From contig JBKPIY010000017.1 in NCBI GenBank assembly GCA_046730475.1, positions 1 through 46,967 on the forward strand: a stretch of DNA of 46,967 nucleotides. The letters are read 5' to 3'. The translations under genes and the position numbers were made by a program. Below are positions 34,618-43,330 of this stretch, piece after piece. The notes under the pieces were generated by a model. The model searched no databases and had not been told where the DNA came from. It was given only the letters and a program-made list of their open reading frames with translations. How positions within the stretch are numbered: the stretch's first letter is position 1; each line of letters begins with the position of its first letter. This stretch comes from JBKPIY01 sp046730475. Its GTDB lineage: Bacteria; Actinomycetota; Thermoleophilia; Solirubrobacterales; 70-9.

Positions 34618-37068
34618 TCAAGCCTCGACCGGGGCCGGCTCGCGCGAGGGAGGGGGCGCTGCGCGGCCCGGTCCGGACCCCTCGCGCTCGGCGGGGAGCC
34701 GGGCCCCCTTCAGCATCAGCGCGTTGACCGCGACGATGAAGCTCGACCCCGACATCGACAGCGCCGCGATCTCCGGGCGCAGCTCGAGCCCGAGCCAGGG
34801 CTGAAAGACGCCCGCGGCGATCGGCAGCGCGATCGAGTTGTAGCCGATCGCCCACCCGAGGTTCTGGCGCATCTTGCGCAGCGTGGCGCGTCCGATCGCG
34901 AGCGCCGTGGGCACGTCGAGCGGATCGGAGCGCATCAGAACGACGTCGGCGGTCTCGATCGCGACGTCTGTGCCGGCGCCGATCGCGATCCCCAGGTCGG
35001 CCGCAGCCAGCGCCGGCGCGTCGTTGACGCCGTCGCCGACCATCGCCACCTTGCGCCCGCCTGCCTGAAGCTCGGCGACCTTGGCGGCCTTGTCTCCGGG
35101 CAGCACCTCGGCGATCACCTCGTCGATCCCGAGCCCGTCGGCGATCCGCGTCGCGGTCGCCTCGTTGTCGCCGGTCAGCATCACCACCTCGATCTCAGCC
35201 TCGTGCAGCGCCTCGACCGCCGCCCGCGAAGTCTCCCGGGGAGCGTCGGCGATCCCGATCACGCCCGCCGCGCGCCCGTCGATCGCCGCCAGCACCGCGG
35301 TGCGTCCGCCCGCGGCGAGCTCCTCGCGGCGCGCCGCGAGCGCCCCGAGATCGACGCCGCGTTGGTCCATCAGCCGCCGATTGCCGACTGCGACGGTGCG
35401 CCCATCGACGGTGGCCATGGCGCCGTGGCCGGGGACGTTCTCGAACTGGCGGGCCTCGACCCGGGGGACCTCGTCGGCATCGGCTCGGCGGACGATCGCC
35501 TCGGCCAGGGGATGCTCGGAGGCGCGTTCGACGGCCGCCACCAGCCGCAGGAGCTCGGCTTCGCGGATCCCGTCGGCGATCACGTCGGTGACCTCGGGCT
35601 CGCCCTTGGTCAGGGTGCCGGTCTTGTCCATTACCACGGCGTCGATCCGGGCCGAGGTCTCGAGCGCGATCGCGTTCTTGAACAGGATCCCGCGCCTGGC
35701 TCCGAGGCCCGAGCCAACCATGATCGCCGTGGGCGTCGCCAGCCCGAGCGCGTCCGGGCAGGTGATGACGACGACGGTGATCGCGAACAGGATCGCGGTG
35801 GAAGCGGGCTCTGAGCTGAAGAGCATCCAGGCGGCGAAGGTGAGTCCCCCGCCGATCAGGGCGACGAAGACGAGCCAGAAGGCGGCGCGGTCGGCGAGCT
35901 TCTGCCCGGGCGCCTTGGAGTTCTGCGCCTCCTGGACGAGCTTGACGATTTGAGCCAGCGCGGTGTCGGCGCCGACCTTGGTCGCCCGGACCCGCAGCGT
36001 CCCGTTGGCGTTGATCGTCGCTCCCACCACCTCCGAGCCGGGCTCCTTGTGCACCGGCAGGCTCTCGCCGGTGACCATCGACTCGTCGACCTCGCTCTCG
36101 CCCCCCTCGACGATCCCGTCGACCGCGACCTTGGCCCCCGGCCGCACCAGCAGCAGGTCGCCCACCTCGACGTCCCCGGTCGCGACCTCGACCGTCTCCC
36201 CGTCGCGGATCACCACCGCCCTGGGCGGGGCCAGGTCAAGCAGGGTCCGGATCGCGTCGTTGGCGCCGCCGCGGGCGCGCATCTCGAACCAGTGGCCGAG
36301 GAGGACGAAGGAGGCAAGGACCGTCGCCGCCTCGTAGAAGACCTCGCCGCCCCCGGTCAGGGTGACGGCCAGCGAGTAGAGCCAGCCGGCCCCCACCGCG
36401 ACCGCGACCAGGACCATCATGTCCAGGGTGCGAGCCCGCAGGGCGCGGACGGCGCCGGTGAAGAAGATCGAGCAGGAGTAGAGGATCACCGGCAAGCTGA
36501 GGACCAGCGTGAAGACGTCCTCGCGGAGGCCGAGCGGGGGCGCGACGTCGAAGCCGAAGACGTCGCGGCCGATCTTCGACCAGAGCACGATCGGGATCGA
36601 GAACAGGGCGGCGACCAGGAACCGGTTTCGCATGTCGGCGACCATCGCCGCCATCGACATCTCGGCGTGGCCGCCGTGGCCCATCACCTCGTCCGGGGCC
36701 GCGGCGGGGGCCGCGGGGGCATGAGCCTCCGGCTCCTCGGCCGGCGGCGCATGGAGGTGAGCAGGCGGCGCCTGCACCGCCGCTTCCACGGCCGGCGGAT
36801 CCGGTTCCATCATCGGATCGCAGATGTGCTCGGGAACCGACTGCCCCGCGCAGTGGTAGCCGCAGTCGGTGACCCAGCGCCGGAGCTCTTCGACCGAGGT
36901 GACGCTCGGGTCGTAGGTGACCGTCGCCGTCTGCGCCACCGGGTTGGCCTCGACCTTCTTGACGCCGGGCCGGCGCCCGAGCACCGCCTCGACGACGGCC
37001 TTCTCGGAGGCCCGCAGCATGCCGCTCGCCTCGAGCACGGCGGTGACGAGGCTGTCCTTGGGGCTCAT
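34618..37068 (-). CDS. Heavy-metal-translocating P1B-type ATPase with CPD motif
   Basis: Membrane cation pump of 816 residues. An N-terminal HMA-like domain (about 1-75) lacks the usual CxxC and has a late CGYHC. A His/Pro/Met-rich linker follows (HLHAPPAEEPEAHA, GHGGHAEMSM, about 100-140). The core is complete: actuator VTGESLPVHKE, phosphorylation DKTGTLTKGEPE, HP segment SEHPLAEAIVRR, nucleotide TGDN and hinge VGDGVNDAPALAAADLGIA. The transmembrane metal motif reads TCPDALGLATPTA, that is CPD in place of the CPC (copper/zinc) or CPH (CopB) forms. Copper is the likeliest cargo because of the His/Met-rich N-terminus, but specificity is open. ATG 37068 is preferred over the in-frame ATG at 37137. 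Confidence 0.9.
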   Translation of the reverse strand: MSPKDSLVTAVLEASGMLRASEKAVVEAVLGRRPGVKKVEANPVAQTATVTYDPSVTSVEELRRWVTDCGYHCAGQSVPEHICDPMMEPDPPAVEAAVQAPPAHLHAPPAEEPEAHAPAAPAAAPDEVMGHGGHAEMSMAAMVADMRNRFLVAALFSIPIVLWSKIGRDVFGFDVAPPLGLREDVFTLVLSLPVILYSCSIFFTGAVRALRARTLDMMVLVAVAVGAGWLYSLAVTLTGGGEVFYEAATVLASFVLLGHWFEMRARGGANDAIRTLLDLAPPRAVVIRDGETVEVATGDVEVGDLLLVRPGAKVAVDGIVEGGESEVDESMVTGESLPVHKEPGSEVVGATINANGTLRVRATKVGADTALAQIVKLVQEAQNSKAPGQKLADRAAFWLVFVALIGGGLTFAAWMLFSSEPASTAILFAITVVVITCPDALGLATPTAIMVGSGLGARRGILFKNAIALETSARIDAVVMDKTGTLTKGEPEVTDVIADGIREAELLRLVAAVERASEHPLAEAIVRRADADEVPRVEARQFENVPGHGAMATVDGRTVAVGNRRLMDQRGVDLGALAARREELAAGGRTAVLAAIDGRAAGVIGIADAPRETSRAAVEALHEAEIEVVMLTGDNEATATRIADGLGIDEVIAEVLPGDKAAKVAELQAGGRKVAMVGDGVNDAPALAAADLGIAIGAGTDVAIETADVVLMRSDPLDVPTALAIGRATLRKMRQNLGWAIGYNSIALPIAAGVFQPWLGLELRPEIAALSMSGSSFIVAVNALMLKGARLPAEREGSGPGRAAPPPSREPAPVEA

Positions 37069-37097
37069 CCGACCGTCGGTATCGGATTGACTCCGGT

Positions 37098-37128
37098 CAC
37101 TGCGCCTCGGTCCCTTCCCAGCGCAGTG
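37098..37128 (-). promoter_or_regulatory. Inverted repeat upstream of the metal ATPase
   Basis: CACTGCGC and GCGCAGTG are perfect 8-base arms around a 15-base centre, 30-60 bases before the ATPase start. On the minus strand TACACT, a possible -10 box, overlaps the outer arm. A metal-responsive operator or a leader hairpin are both possible. It does not match the CsoR or CopY sites I know. Confidence 0.45.
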
Positions 37129-37398
37129 TAGGAGCATGTTCGAGCGGCTTGGCGGCCGGTCCCGATTGCCGCCGCCCTCCGCGACGAGCGCCTCGCACCC
37201 CCGCTCGCCGCCGCCGAGCTCGACGGGCTCGGATTCGGCCGCACCTCGAGCGAGCCGTTCACCCCCCGGACGATCACGGCCCGGCCGGACGCGGCCTGCT
37301 GCGCCGCCGGATGATGGTGATTCGCGTCGTGAACGCGATCCTCGACGCTGAGCTTCAGCGGGACCGCGACCTGCTGGGCGAGGACTGAGCTCGGCCGA
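37129..37398. other. Gap between the metal ATPase and sqdB, possible gene debris
   Basis: No intact gene. One plus-strand frame has coding-like codon use without a start (about 37138-37311, containing DGLGFGRTSSEPFTPRTI) and stops at TGA. A second frame continues as MMVIRVVNAILDAELQRD to a stop at 37388. This looks like a frameshifted fragment of an unidentified gene. Confidence 0.3.
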
Positions 37399-38574
37399 TC
37401 AGGTCGCGGCGGGCTGAGGGTCGGCCGGCTTCCAGCGAGTCCGCGGGTCGATCGCCGACTCGATCACGCGGCCCTTGTGGCGTTCGATCCCGTGGAGCAT
37501 CGAGCGAACCAGCTCATCGCCGAGGTAGCTCGGGTCCAGGCCGAGGTCGAGGAGCTTGGTGTGGGCGGCGTTGTAGTAGTGCTCCTCGGCCTCGACGCGG
37601 GGGTTGGCGACTGTGTCGACCTCAACCTCGTAGTCGAGCTCGGCGGCGGCGCGCTGGACCAGCTCGGCGAGCTGGCAAACCGAGAACTGCTCGGTGAACT
37701 GGTTGAAGACCCGGTACTCGCCCGGCTCGGCCGGGTTGTTGACCGCCAGCTCCAAGCACTGGAGGGTGTCGCGGATGTTGAGGAAGCCCCGCGTCTGGCC
37801 CCCCTTCCCGTAGACCGTTAGCGGATGGCCGATCACCGCCTGGACGCAGAACCGGTTGAGCACGGTGCCGAACACCTCGTCGTAGTCGAATCGCGTGCAG
37901 AGGCGCTCGTCGAGCGCCGTCTCGGCGGTCTCGATCCCGTACACGACCCCCTGGTTCAGGTCGGTGGCGCGCAGCCCCCAGATCCGGCAGGCGAAGTGGA
38001 TGTTGTGGGAGTCGTGAACCTTGGACAGGTGGTACAGGGAGCCGGGCATCTTCGGGAACGGGAGGGTGTCCTTGCGCCCCTTGTGCTCGATCTCGATGAA
38101 CCCCTCCTCGATATCGATGTTGGGCGTCCCGTACTCACCCATCGTCCCCAGCTTCACCAGGTGGCACTCGCGGGCGTGATCGCGCAGCGCGAACAGCAGG
38201 TTGAGCGTGCCGATCACGTTCGTGTACTGGGTCTCGACCGCCTGCTCTCGGCTCGCCATTGAGTAGGGAGCCGACGGCTGCTCGCCGTAGTGGACGACCG
38301 CGTCCGGTCTGGTCTCGATCACCACCTCCTCGAGGAAGCCGCCGTTCTCGAGGTCGCCGATGTAGGGGCGAATCGGGTTGCCCGAGACCTCCCGCCAGGC
38401 CTCGATCCGCTCCGAGAGCGGGCGGATCGGGGTGAGCGAGTCGGTTCCGTGGCGCTGGTGCCAGCGCCGGCGCGAGAAGTTGTCGACGACGGACACCTCG
38501 TGGCCGCGGGACGAGAATCGCATCGCGGTCGGCCATCCGAGATAGCCGTCTCCCCCGAGTATGAGGACGCGCAT
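37399..38574 (-). CDS. sqdB: UDP-sulfoquinovose synthase (SQD1/SqdB-like)
   Basis: Extended SDR enzyme that converts UDP-glucose and sulfite to UDP-sulfoquinovose, the head-group donor of sulfolipid. 391 residues: Rossmann GGDGYLGWPTAMRFS (8-22), RRRWHQRHGTDSLTPI typical of SQD1, HYGEQPSAPYSM, the catalytic Thr in LGTMGEYGTPN, and the Tyr/Lys pair in GSLYHLSKVHDSHN. The match to SQD1 is distinctive through GEQPSAPYSM and QGVVYGIET. It is divergent from a glycosyltransferase 17 bases away. Family members also work in other sulfonated-sugar routes. Confidence 0.92.
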   Translation of the reverse strand: MRVLILGGDGYLGWPTAMRFSSRGHEVSVVDNFSRRRWHQRHGTDSLTPIRPLSERIEAWREVSGNPIRPYIGDLENGGFLEEVVIETRPDAVVHYGEQPSAPYSMASREQAVETQYTNVIGTLNLLFALRDHARECHLVKLGTMGEYGTPNIDIEEGFIEIEHKGRKDTLPFPKMPGSLYHLSKVHDSHNIHFACRIWGLRATDLNQGVVYGIETAETALDERLCTRFDYDEVFGTVLNRFCVQAVIGHPLTVYGKGGQTRGFLNIRDTLQCLELAVNNPAEPGEYRVFNQFTEQFSVCQLAELVQRAAAELDYEVEVDTVANPRVEAEEHYYNAAHTKLLDLGLDPSYLGDELVRSMLHGIERHKGRVIESAIDPRTRWKPADPQPAAT

Positions 38575-38591
38575 GGTCGCGGCAGGGTAGC

Positions 38592-39680
38592 GTGCCCGCC
38601 GCCGTGGTGATCACCGTGATGCCGGCCTCGATCTTCCCCGAAGAGCTGACCCCGCTGCGGGCAGTGGGCCTCGGATTCGCCGTCGCCCTGATCGCGTTCG
38701 CGGTCTGGCGCCGGCGCTCCCTCTCGAACGGGGCGGTGCTGCTCGCGATCTTCGGCGGGCTGGCGCTGGCGGTCGTGTCGGGGACCGAGGTCCTGAACAG
38801 GCTTCTGAGCGCGTTCGCCTTCGAGCGCGGCAACGGCGGGCGGATCCTGGGTCTCGCGGTGTTCGCGATCGCGGTCCTGTTCCTGCTGGTCCTGCGCTCG
38901 CTGACCGAGACCGCCCGGATGAACGAGCAACTCTCGGCGCTGCTCGAGGGGCTCGCATGGGAGGAGTTCAAGGCCACCAACCTCCCCGAGCGCTTCCGGG
39001 ACCGGATCGCGGTGCTGATTCCCGCCTACGACGAGGCCGATAGCGTCGCCGACGTCGTCCGGCAGATCCCGCCTGAGGTGTGCGGGGTCGGGACCGCGAT
39101 CCTGGTCGTCGATGACGGCTCCCGCGACGGCACCGGCGACCAGGCGGCCGCCGCGGGCGCGATCGTCGCCCGCCACGTGATCAATCGGGGCGGCGGGGCG
39201 GCGGTTCGGACCGGGTACCGCCTGATGGCCGAGTCGGGGGCCAGGGTGGTGGTCACCCTCGATGCCGACGGCCAGCACGTCCCCGCCGAGATGGAGCGGC
39301 TGGTGAAGCCGGTCCTCGACGGCGAGGTCGACGTCGCCCACGGCTCCCGGGTGCTCGGCGCGGCGGAGCCAAATGCGCCCACGCGCGAGCTCGGGATCGT
39401 GTTCTTCAACCGGGTGGTCTCGCTGATCACCGGGACCAGGGTCTCCGACTGCTCCAATGGCTTCCGCGCGGTTCGCACCACGGTTCTCCCCTCACTGGTC
39501 CTCCGCCAGGAGCAGTTCCACACCTCGGAGTTCCTGATCGAGGCGATCAAGCGGGGGGTGCCGGCCAAGGAGATCCCGGTGACGGTTCAGAAGCGCCTCC
39601 ACGGCCACTCGAAGAAGCCGGCGGTCGTCCGCTACGGCCTCGGGTTCACCAACGCGATCGTGCGGACCTGGTTGCGTTAG
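38592..39680 (+). CDS. DUF2304-GT2 fusion: membrane-anchored glycosyltransferase
   Basis: 362 residues. The N-terminal 120 residues hold three membrane segments (about 17-37, 46-64, 82-103) ending in LTETARMNEQLSALLEGLAWEEF, the pattern of DUF2304. The rest is a family 2 glycosyltransferase of the dolichyl-phosphate-mannose-synthase type: IAVLIPAYDEADSVADVV, VVDDGSRDGTGD, NRGGGAAVRTGY, TLDADGQHVPAEM (DXD) and SDCSNGFRAVR. It probably moves a sugar from a nucleotide to polyprenyl phosphate at the membrane. GTG 38592 is given; an ATG at 38619 is an alternative. Divergence from sqdB suggests, but does not prove, a shared glycolipid role. Confidence 0.85.
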   Translation: MPAAVVITVMPASIFPEELTPLRAVGLGFAVALIAFAVWRRRSLSNGAVLLAIFGGLALAVVSGTEVLNRLLSAFAFERGNGGRILGLAVFAIAVLFLLVLRSLTETARMNEQLSALLEGLAWEEFKATNLPERFRDRIAVLIPAYDEADSVADVVRQIPPEVCGVGTAILVVDDGSRDGTGDQAAAAGAIVARHVINRGGGAAVRTGYRLMAESGARVVVTLDADGQHVPAEMERLVKPVLDGEVDVAHGSRVLGAAEPNAPTRELGIVFFNRVVSLITGTRVSDCSNGFRAVRTTVLPSLVLRQEQFHTSEFLIEAIKRGVPAKEIPVTVQKRLHGHSKKPAVVRYGLGFTNAIVRTWLR

Positions 39681-39963
39681 GTGGAGCCGGCCGGCGCACC
39701 TCGGACGGATCCGGCAGGTAGAGGTCGGTGCCGCAGCGAGGGCAGACCTGCACGTAGATCTTGAGGACCTTGTTGCAGGTGGGGCAGCGGCGCTCCGGCT
39801 CCTCGCGCTCCGAGCGGTAGAGGATCGCCGCGACCAGGCCGATGATCGGGAGGACCGTCCCGACCAGGAACCAGATGAAGAACGAGCTTCCCTTCGCGCG
39901 CCCGACGATCGCGGTCGCGAGACCGAAGCAGACGGCGATGATCACGTACGGCGCGCCTGTCAC
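39646..39963 (-). CDS. Small membrane protein with C-terminal zinc ribbon
   Basis: 105 residues from GTG 39963. Two hydrophobic segments (about 5-20 and 28-48) are followed by a rubredoxin-like zinc ribbon, CPTC...CPRC (about 60-78). A basic tail overlaps the convergent glycosyltransferase by 35 bases. Function unknown. A GAGAAT box ends 6 bases before the GTG. Confidence 0.7.
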   Translation of the reverse strand: MTGAPYVIIAVCFGLATAIVGRAKGSSFFIWFLVGTVLPIIGLVAAILYRSEREEPERRCPTCNKVLKIYVQVCPRCGTDLYLPDPSEVRRPAPPNATRSARSRW

Positions 39964-39998
39964 TATCCCATTCTCGCCGACCGGTGACGATATCTAGC

Positions 39999-40332
39999 TC
40001 ACCGGCCGATGCGAGACCCCGGCCGCGTACTCCTTGGCGCGGAGAGGCGCGGGTGGTCGATCGAGCCGACCTCGGCGACATCGCGCTTGAACGGCAGGCT
40101 CACCGTCCAGTCGAGCGCCGCCCGGACCTTACGGGCGGCGCCCGGGATCTGGCTCAGATGGTATGTCCGCGCCAGCCACCAGGCCGAGAACCCCGCCGGC
40201 TGTCCACACGACCGTCCTGACGTCGTTGACGAGCGTCATTCGGGCCGACTGGCGCGGGAGCAGGCGCTCGAGCTCGCGGGCACAGCTCGATCCCGCGAAC
40301 CCACCGCCGGCGATCGCCACGCCCCAGGCCAC
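39999..40332 (-). pseudogene. Decayed type II NADH dehydrogenase (NDH-2-like)
   Basis: The 5' part reads AWGVAIAGGGFAGSSCAREL, an FAD-binding Rossmann start, then SARMTLVND. Without a break it jumps to VRTVVWTAGG, a segment found hundreds of residues later in NDH-2 proteins, so the centre has been deleted. The frame then shifts to WWLARTYHLSQIPGAARKVR and RAALDWTVSLPFKRD, the typical C-terminal membrane anchor, and ends at the stop at 39999. Large deletion plus frameshift means no function. Confidence 0.75.
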
Positions 40333-40399
40333 CCCCGCAGTATGCCCCCGGGCCAGCCTCGTCGCTGCCCGGCGAGCCGCGTGGGACACTTGCCCCGCG

Positions 40400-41110
40400 A
40401 TGAGGGCGCTGGCGATCGTCTACGAGCGCGATGCGGGGCCGGGCGTGTTCGCCGAGGCCGCTCGCTCGACGGGCGCCGAGCTCGACATCTGGCTTCGCAG
40501 GGAGGGCTCCGAGCCGCCCCTGGAGCCGCGCGAGTACGACGCGGCCCTCTGCTTCGGCGGTTCGATGAACGTCGACGAGGACGATCGGCACCCGTGGCTG
40601 GGAGACGACCGCCGGCTCCTCGCCGAGATGGTCGATCGGGGGACGCCGGTGCTGGCCGTCTGCCTCGGTGCCCAGATCCTCACCCAGGCGCTCGGCGGGG
40701 AGGTGGGGCGGCTGCCGGACCCCGAGATCGGCTGGTACGAGATCGAGGTGTCGAAGGGCGGCGCGGAGGATCCCTTGCTGGCGCCGCTAGCTCCCGGGTT
40801 CAGGGGGTTCGAGTGGCACAGCTACGGGGTCTCGCTCCCGCCGGGGGCGGTGGAGCTGGCGTGCACCTCCGACTGCCTCCAGTCCTACCGCCTCGGCGAG
40901 GCTGCATGGGCGATCCAGTTCCACGCCGAGGTGACCCGGACCGGCGCCGAGAGCTGGATGGACGACTACCGAAGCGACGCGGACGCCGTTCGGATCGGCC
41001 TCGACATCGAGTCGCTTCGCCGCGAGACCAGGGAGCGAATCGGGGCCTGGAACGGCCTCGGCCGCGACCTCTGCGGACGGTTCTTCGACGCCGCCGCTAT
41101 TCGGGGGTGA
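40400..41110 (+). CDS. Class I glutamine amidotransferase-like protein
   Basis: 236-residue GMP-synthase-type amidotransferase domain, free-standing. The nucleophile is in PVLAVCLGAQILTQALGG (Cys about 87), the partner His in WAIQFHAEVT, with the Glu two residues on. CFGGSMNVDEDD near 47-58 is the oxyanion strand. Stand-alone members hydrolyse glutamine or gamma-glutamyl compounds for unknown partners. It lies next to a gene set resembling gamma-glutamyl amine catabolism, which may be relevant. Its stop overlaps the convergent SDR gene by 14 bases. Start at ATG 40400. Confidence 0.85.
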   Translation: MRALAIVYERDAGPGVFAEAARSTGAELDIWLRREGSEPPLEPREYDAALCFGGSMNVDEDDRHPWLGDDRRLLAEMVDRGTPVLAVCLGAQILTQALGGEVGRLPDPEIGWYEIEVSKGGAEDPLLAPLAPGFRGFEWHSYGVSLPPGAVELACTSDCLQSYRLGEAAWAIQFHAEVTRTGAESWMDDYRSDADAVRIGLDIESLRRETRERIGAWNGLGRDLCGRFFDAAAIRG

Positions 41111-41843
41111 CGTAGGCGCCCGACAGGCCTCCATCGACGAGGAAGGTCGAGGCGGTCACGTAGGAGCTGTCGTCGCTGGCCAGGAAGAGTGCACCCTGGG
41201 CGATCTCGCGGGCCTCGGCGAACCGCCCGATCGGCAGGTGGACCAGGCGCCGGGCCGCCTTCTCGGGGTCGTTCGCGAACAGCTCCTGAAGCAGCGGCGT
41301 GTTCACCGGGCCCGGACACAGGGCGTTCACCCGCACGCCGCGGCGGCCGAACTCGACCCCGAGCTCGCGCGACAGCGCCAGGACCCCGCCCTTGGAGGCG
41401 GTGTAGGAGATCTGCGAGGTGGCCGCCCCCATCACCGCGACGAAGGAGGCGGTGTTGATCACCGACCCTCCCCCGCCCTCGAGCAGGTGCGGGATGCCGT
41501 GCTTGCAGCAGAGGAACACCGACCGGAGGTTCACGTCCTGGACCCGCTGCCACGCCTCGAGCGAGGTGTCGAGGACGGAGACGTCGTCGTCGGGGCTGAT
41601 CCCCGCGTTGTTGAAGAGCACATCGATCCGCCCCATCTCCTCGCGAGCGCGGGCGTACATGTCGCGGACCTGGTCCTCGTCGGCGACGTTCGCCTGCAGG
41701 GCGAGCTCGCCCTCGGCCCCCGCCGCCAGATCGACGCCCACCACCCGCGCCCCCTCCTCGGCGAACAGGCGGGCGCTCTCGGCGCCGATCCCGCTCGCCG
41801 CTCCGGTGATCACGCAGACCTTCCCCTCGAGTCTCCCCGGCAT
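41097..41843 (-). CDS. Short-chain dehydrogenase/reductase
   Basis: Classical SDR of 248 residues: nucleotide motif VITGAASGIGAESA (11-24), acidic VGVDLA favouring NAD(H), FNNAGISPDDD, and the catalytic Ser/Tyr/Lys in INTASFVAVMG...SYTASKGG. SDRs with this profile oxidise or reduce small alcohols and ketones; the substrate is unknown. Its ATG follows the TAG of the aldehyde dehydrogenase directly, so the two form an alcohol-to-aldehyde-to-acid pair in one operon. Confidence 0.92.
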   Translation of the reverse strand: MPGRLEGKVCVITGAASGIGAESARLFAEEGARVVGVDLAAGAEGELALQANVADEDQVRDMYARAREEMGRIDVLFNNAGISPDDDVSVLDTSLEAWQRVQDVNLRSVFLCCKHGIPHLLEGGGGSVINTASFVAVMGAATSQISYTASKGGVLALSRELGVEFGRRGVRVNALCPGPVNTPLLQELFANDPEKAARRLVHLPIGRFAEAREIAQGALFLASDDSSYVTASTFLVDGGLSGAYVTPE

Positions 41844-43262
41844 CTAGCCCTGCTCTTCGTGGTCCTGCGATGGCCCCTGGCTCGGCGCCTCGGTCGCGTA
41901 GAAGACGTTCTTGACGTCGGTGTAGTGATCGAGGGCGTCGGACCCGAGCTCGCGGCCTACCCCCGACTGCTTGAACCCGCCGAACGGCGTCGTCACCCGG
42001 ACGGAGCTGTTCGAGTTGATCGACAGCACCCCGGTCTCGATCGCCCTCGCAACCCGGAGCGCCTTGGCGCCGTTGCGGGTCCAGATCGAGCCCGAGAGGC
42101 CGTAGATCGTGTCATTGGCGAGCCGGATCCCCTCCGCTTCGTCGGCGAACGGGATCACGCAGGCGACCGGCCCGAAGATCTCCTCGCGCGCCGCCCGGTC
42201 GTCGTTCGAGACCGGGGCAAGGACGGTGGGCGGGTACCAGTATCCGGGGCCATCCGGCACCGCCCCGCGGATCGCCACCGGGGCGTCGTCGCCGACGTAC
42301 GACGCCACCGTCTCGCGTTGATCGGCCGAGATCAGCGGGCCCATCTGGGTCCGCTCCGAGAGGGGGTCGCCGACCCGCATCGACTCGACGGTCTTCTCGA
42401 GCGCCTCCATGAAGGGATCGATCGCGGAGCGCTCGACCAGGATCCGGGAGCGCGCGCAGCAGTCCTGCCCGGCGTTGGCGAAGACGGCGAAGGGCGCCGC
42501 TGCGGCGGCCTCCTCCAGGTCCGCGTCGGCGAAGACCACATTGGCGGACTTGCCACCCAGCTCGAGCGTCACTCGCTTGATCGTCTGGGCCGCGCCGGCG
42601 GCGATCCCCCGCCCCACCTCGGTCGAGCCGGTGAACGCGATCTTGGCGACGTCGGGGTGCTCGACCAGACGCCTGCCGCAGACGCTCCCCGGGCCCGCGA
42701 CGACGTTGACCACCCCCTCCGGGATCCCGGCCTCGACGGCGATCCTCTCGAGCTCGAGCGCGGTGAGAGGGGTGAGCTCGGCGGGCTTCAGCACGATCGT
42801 GTTCCCGGCGGCGAGGGCCGGCGCCACCTTCCACGAGGCGATCACGAGGGGGAAGTTCCAGGGGGTGATCAGCCCGACCACGCCGAGCGGCTCGCGGAAG
42901 GTCATGTCGACCCCGCCGGCGACGGGGATCGTGTCACCGAGCAGACGCTCGGGGGCGCCGGCGTAGTAGCGGTAGGTCTCGACCACCATCGTCATCTCGG
43001 CCCGGGCGTCGGAGATCGGCTTGCCGGCGTTCCGTGCCTCCACCGTGGCCAGCTCCTCGAGACGATCGTCGAGGGCGCCGGCGAGCGCCCGCAGCAGCCC
43101 CGCGCGATCGCCCGGGGTAACGTCGCGCCAGCTCGGGAAGGCCGCCTTCGCCCGCGCGACCGCCGCGTCCACCTCCTCGGCCCCTGCCCGCGGCAGCTCC
43201 GCCATCACCCGCTCCGTGGCCGGCTCGATCACCTCGATCTGTGCGGCGGACACGGACACCAC
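41844..43262 (-). CDS. NAD(P)-dependent aldehyde dehydrogenase (PuuC/betaine-aldehyde type)
   Basis: 472 residues. PWNFPLVIASWKVAPALAAG (about 138), FTGSTEVGRGIAAG, the general base in LELGGKSANVVF, the catalytic Cys in NAGQDCCARSRILV, and EEIFGPVACVIPF are all present. Homologues oxidise aminoaldehydes such as gamma-glutamyl-aminobutyraldehyde or betaine aldehyde. The start is one of two adjacent GTG codons; the second lies 7 bases after TATATT and fits leaderless initiation. It is divergent from a glutamine-synthetase-like gene and co-directional with an SDR, a layout that suggests amine catabolism. Confidence 0.92.
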   Translation of the reverse strand: MVSVSAAQIEVIEPATERVMAELPRAGAEEVDAAVARAKAAFPSWRDVTPGDRAGLLRALAGALDDRLEELATVEARNAGKPISDARAEMTMVVETYRYYAGAPERLLGDTIPVAGGVDMTFREPLGVVGLITPWNFPLVIASWKVAPALAAGNTIVLKPAELTPLTALELERIAVEAGIPEGVVNVVAGPGSVCGRRLVEHPDVAKIAFTGSTEVGRGIAAGAAQTIKRVTLELGGKSANVVFADADLEEAAAAAPFAVFANAGQDCCARSRILVERSAIDPFMEALEKTVESMRVGDPLSERTQMGPLISADQRETVASYVGDDAPVAIRGAVPDGPGYWYPPTVLAPVSNDDRAAREEIFGPVACVIPFADEAEGIRLANDTIYGLSGSIWTRNGAKALRVARAIETGVLSINSNSSVRVTTPFGGFKQSGVGRELGSDALDHYTDVKNVFYATEAPSQGPSQDHEEQG

Positions 43263-43266
43263 CTGG

Positions 43267-43272
43267 AATATA
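43267..43272 (-). promoter_or_regulatory. -10 box of the aldehyde dehydrogenase operon
   Basis: TATATT ends 4 bases before the first and 7 bases before the second of two GTG codons. There is no Shine-Dalgarno. The 68-base gap to the divergent ligase gene must also hold that gene's promoter. Confidence 0.5.
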
Positions 43273-43330
43273 GGCTCCGGGCAACGCCGCTGGACTCGCG
43301 GCTGGACCGGGAGACCGAGAAGGAGGAGAG

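Noticed and set aside
37065..37277. 70-residue minus-strand frame upstream of the metal ATPase
   Set aside because: Composition is low-complexity Ser/Ala/Arg, it overlaps the inverted repeat and the ATPase 5' end, and it has no recognisable domain.
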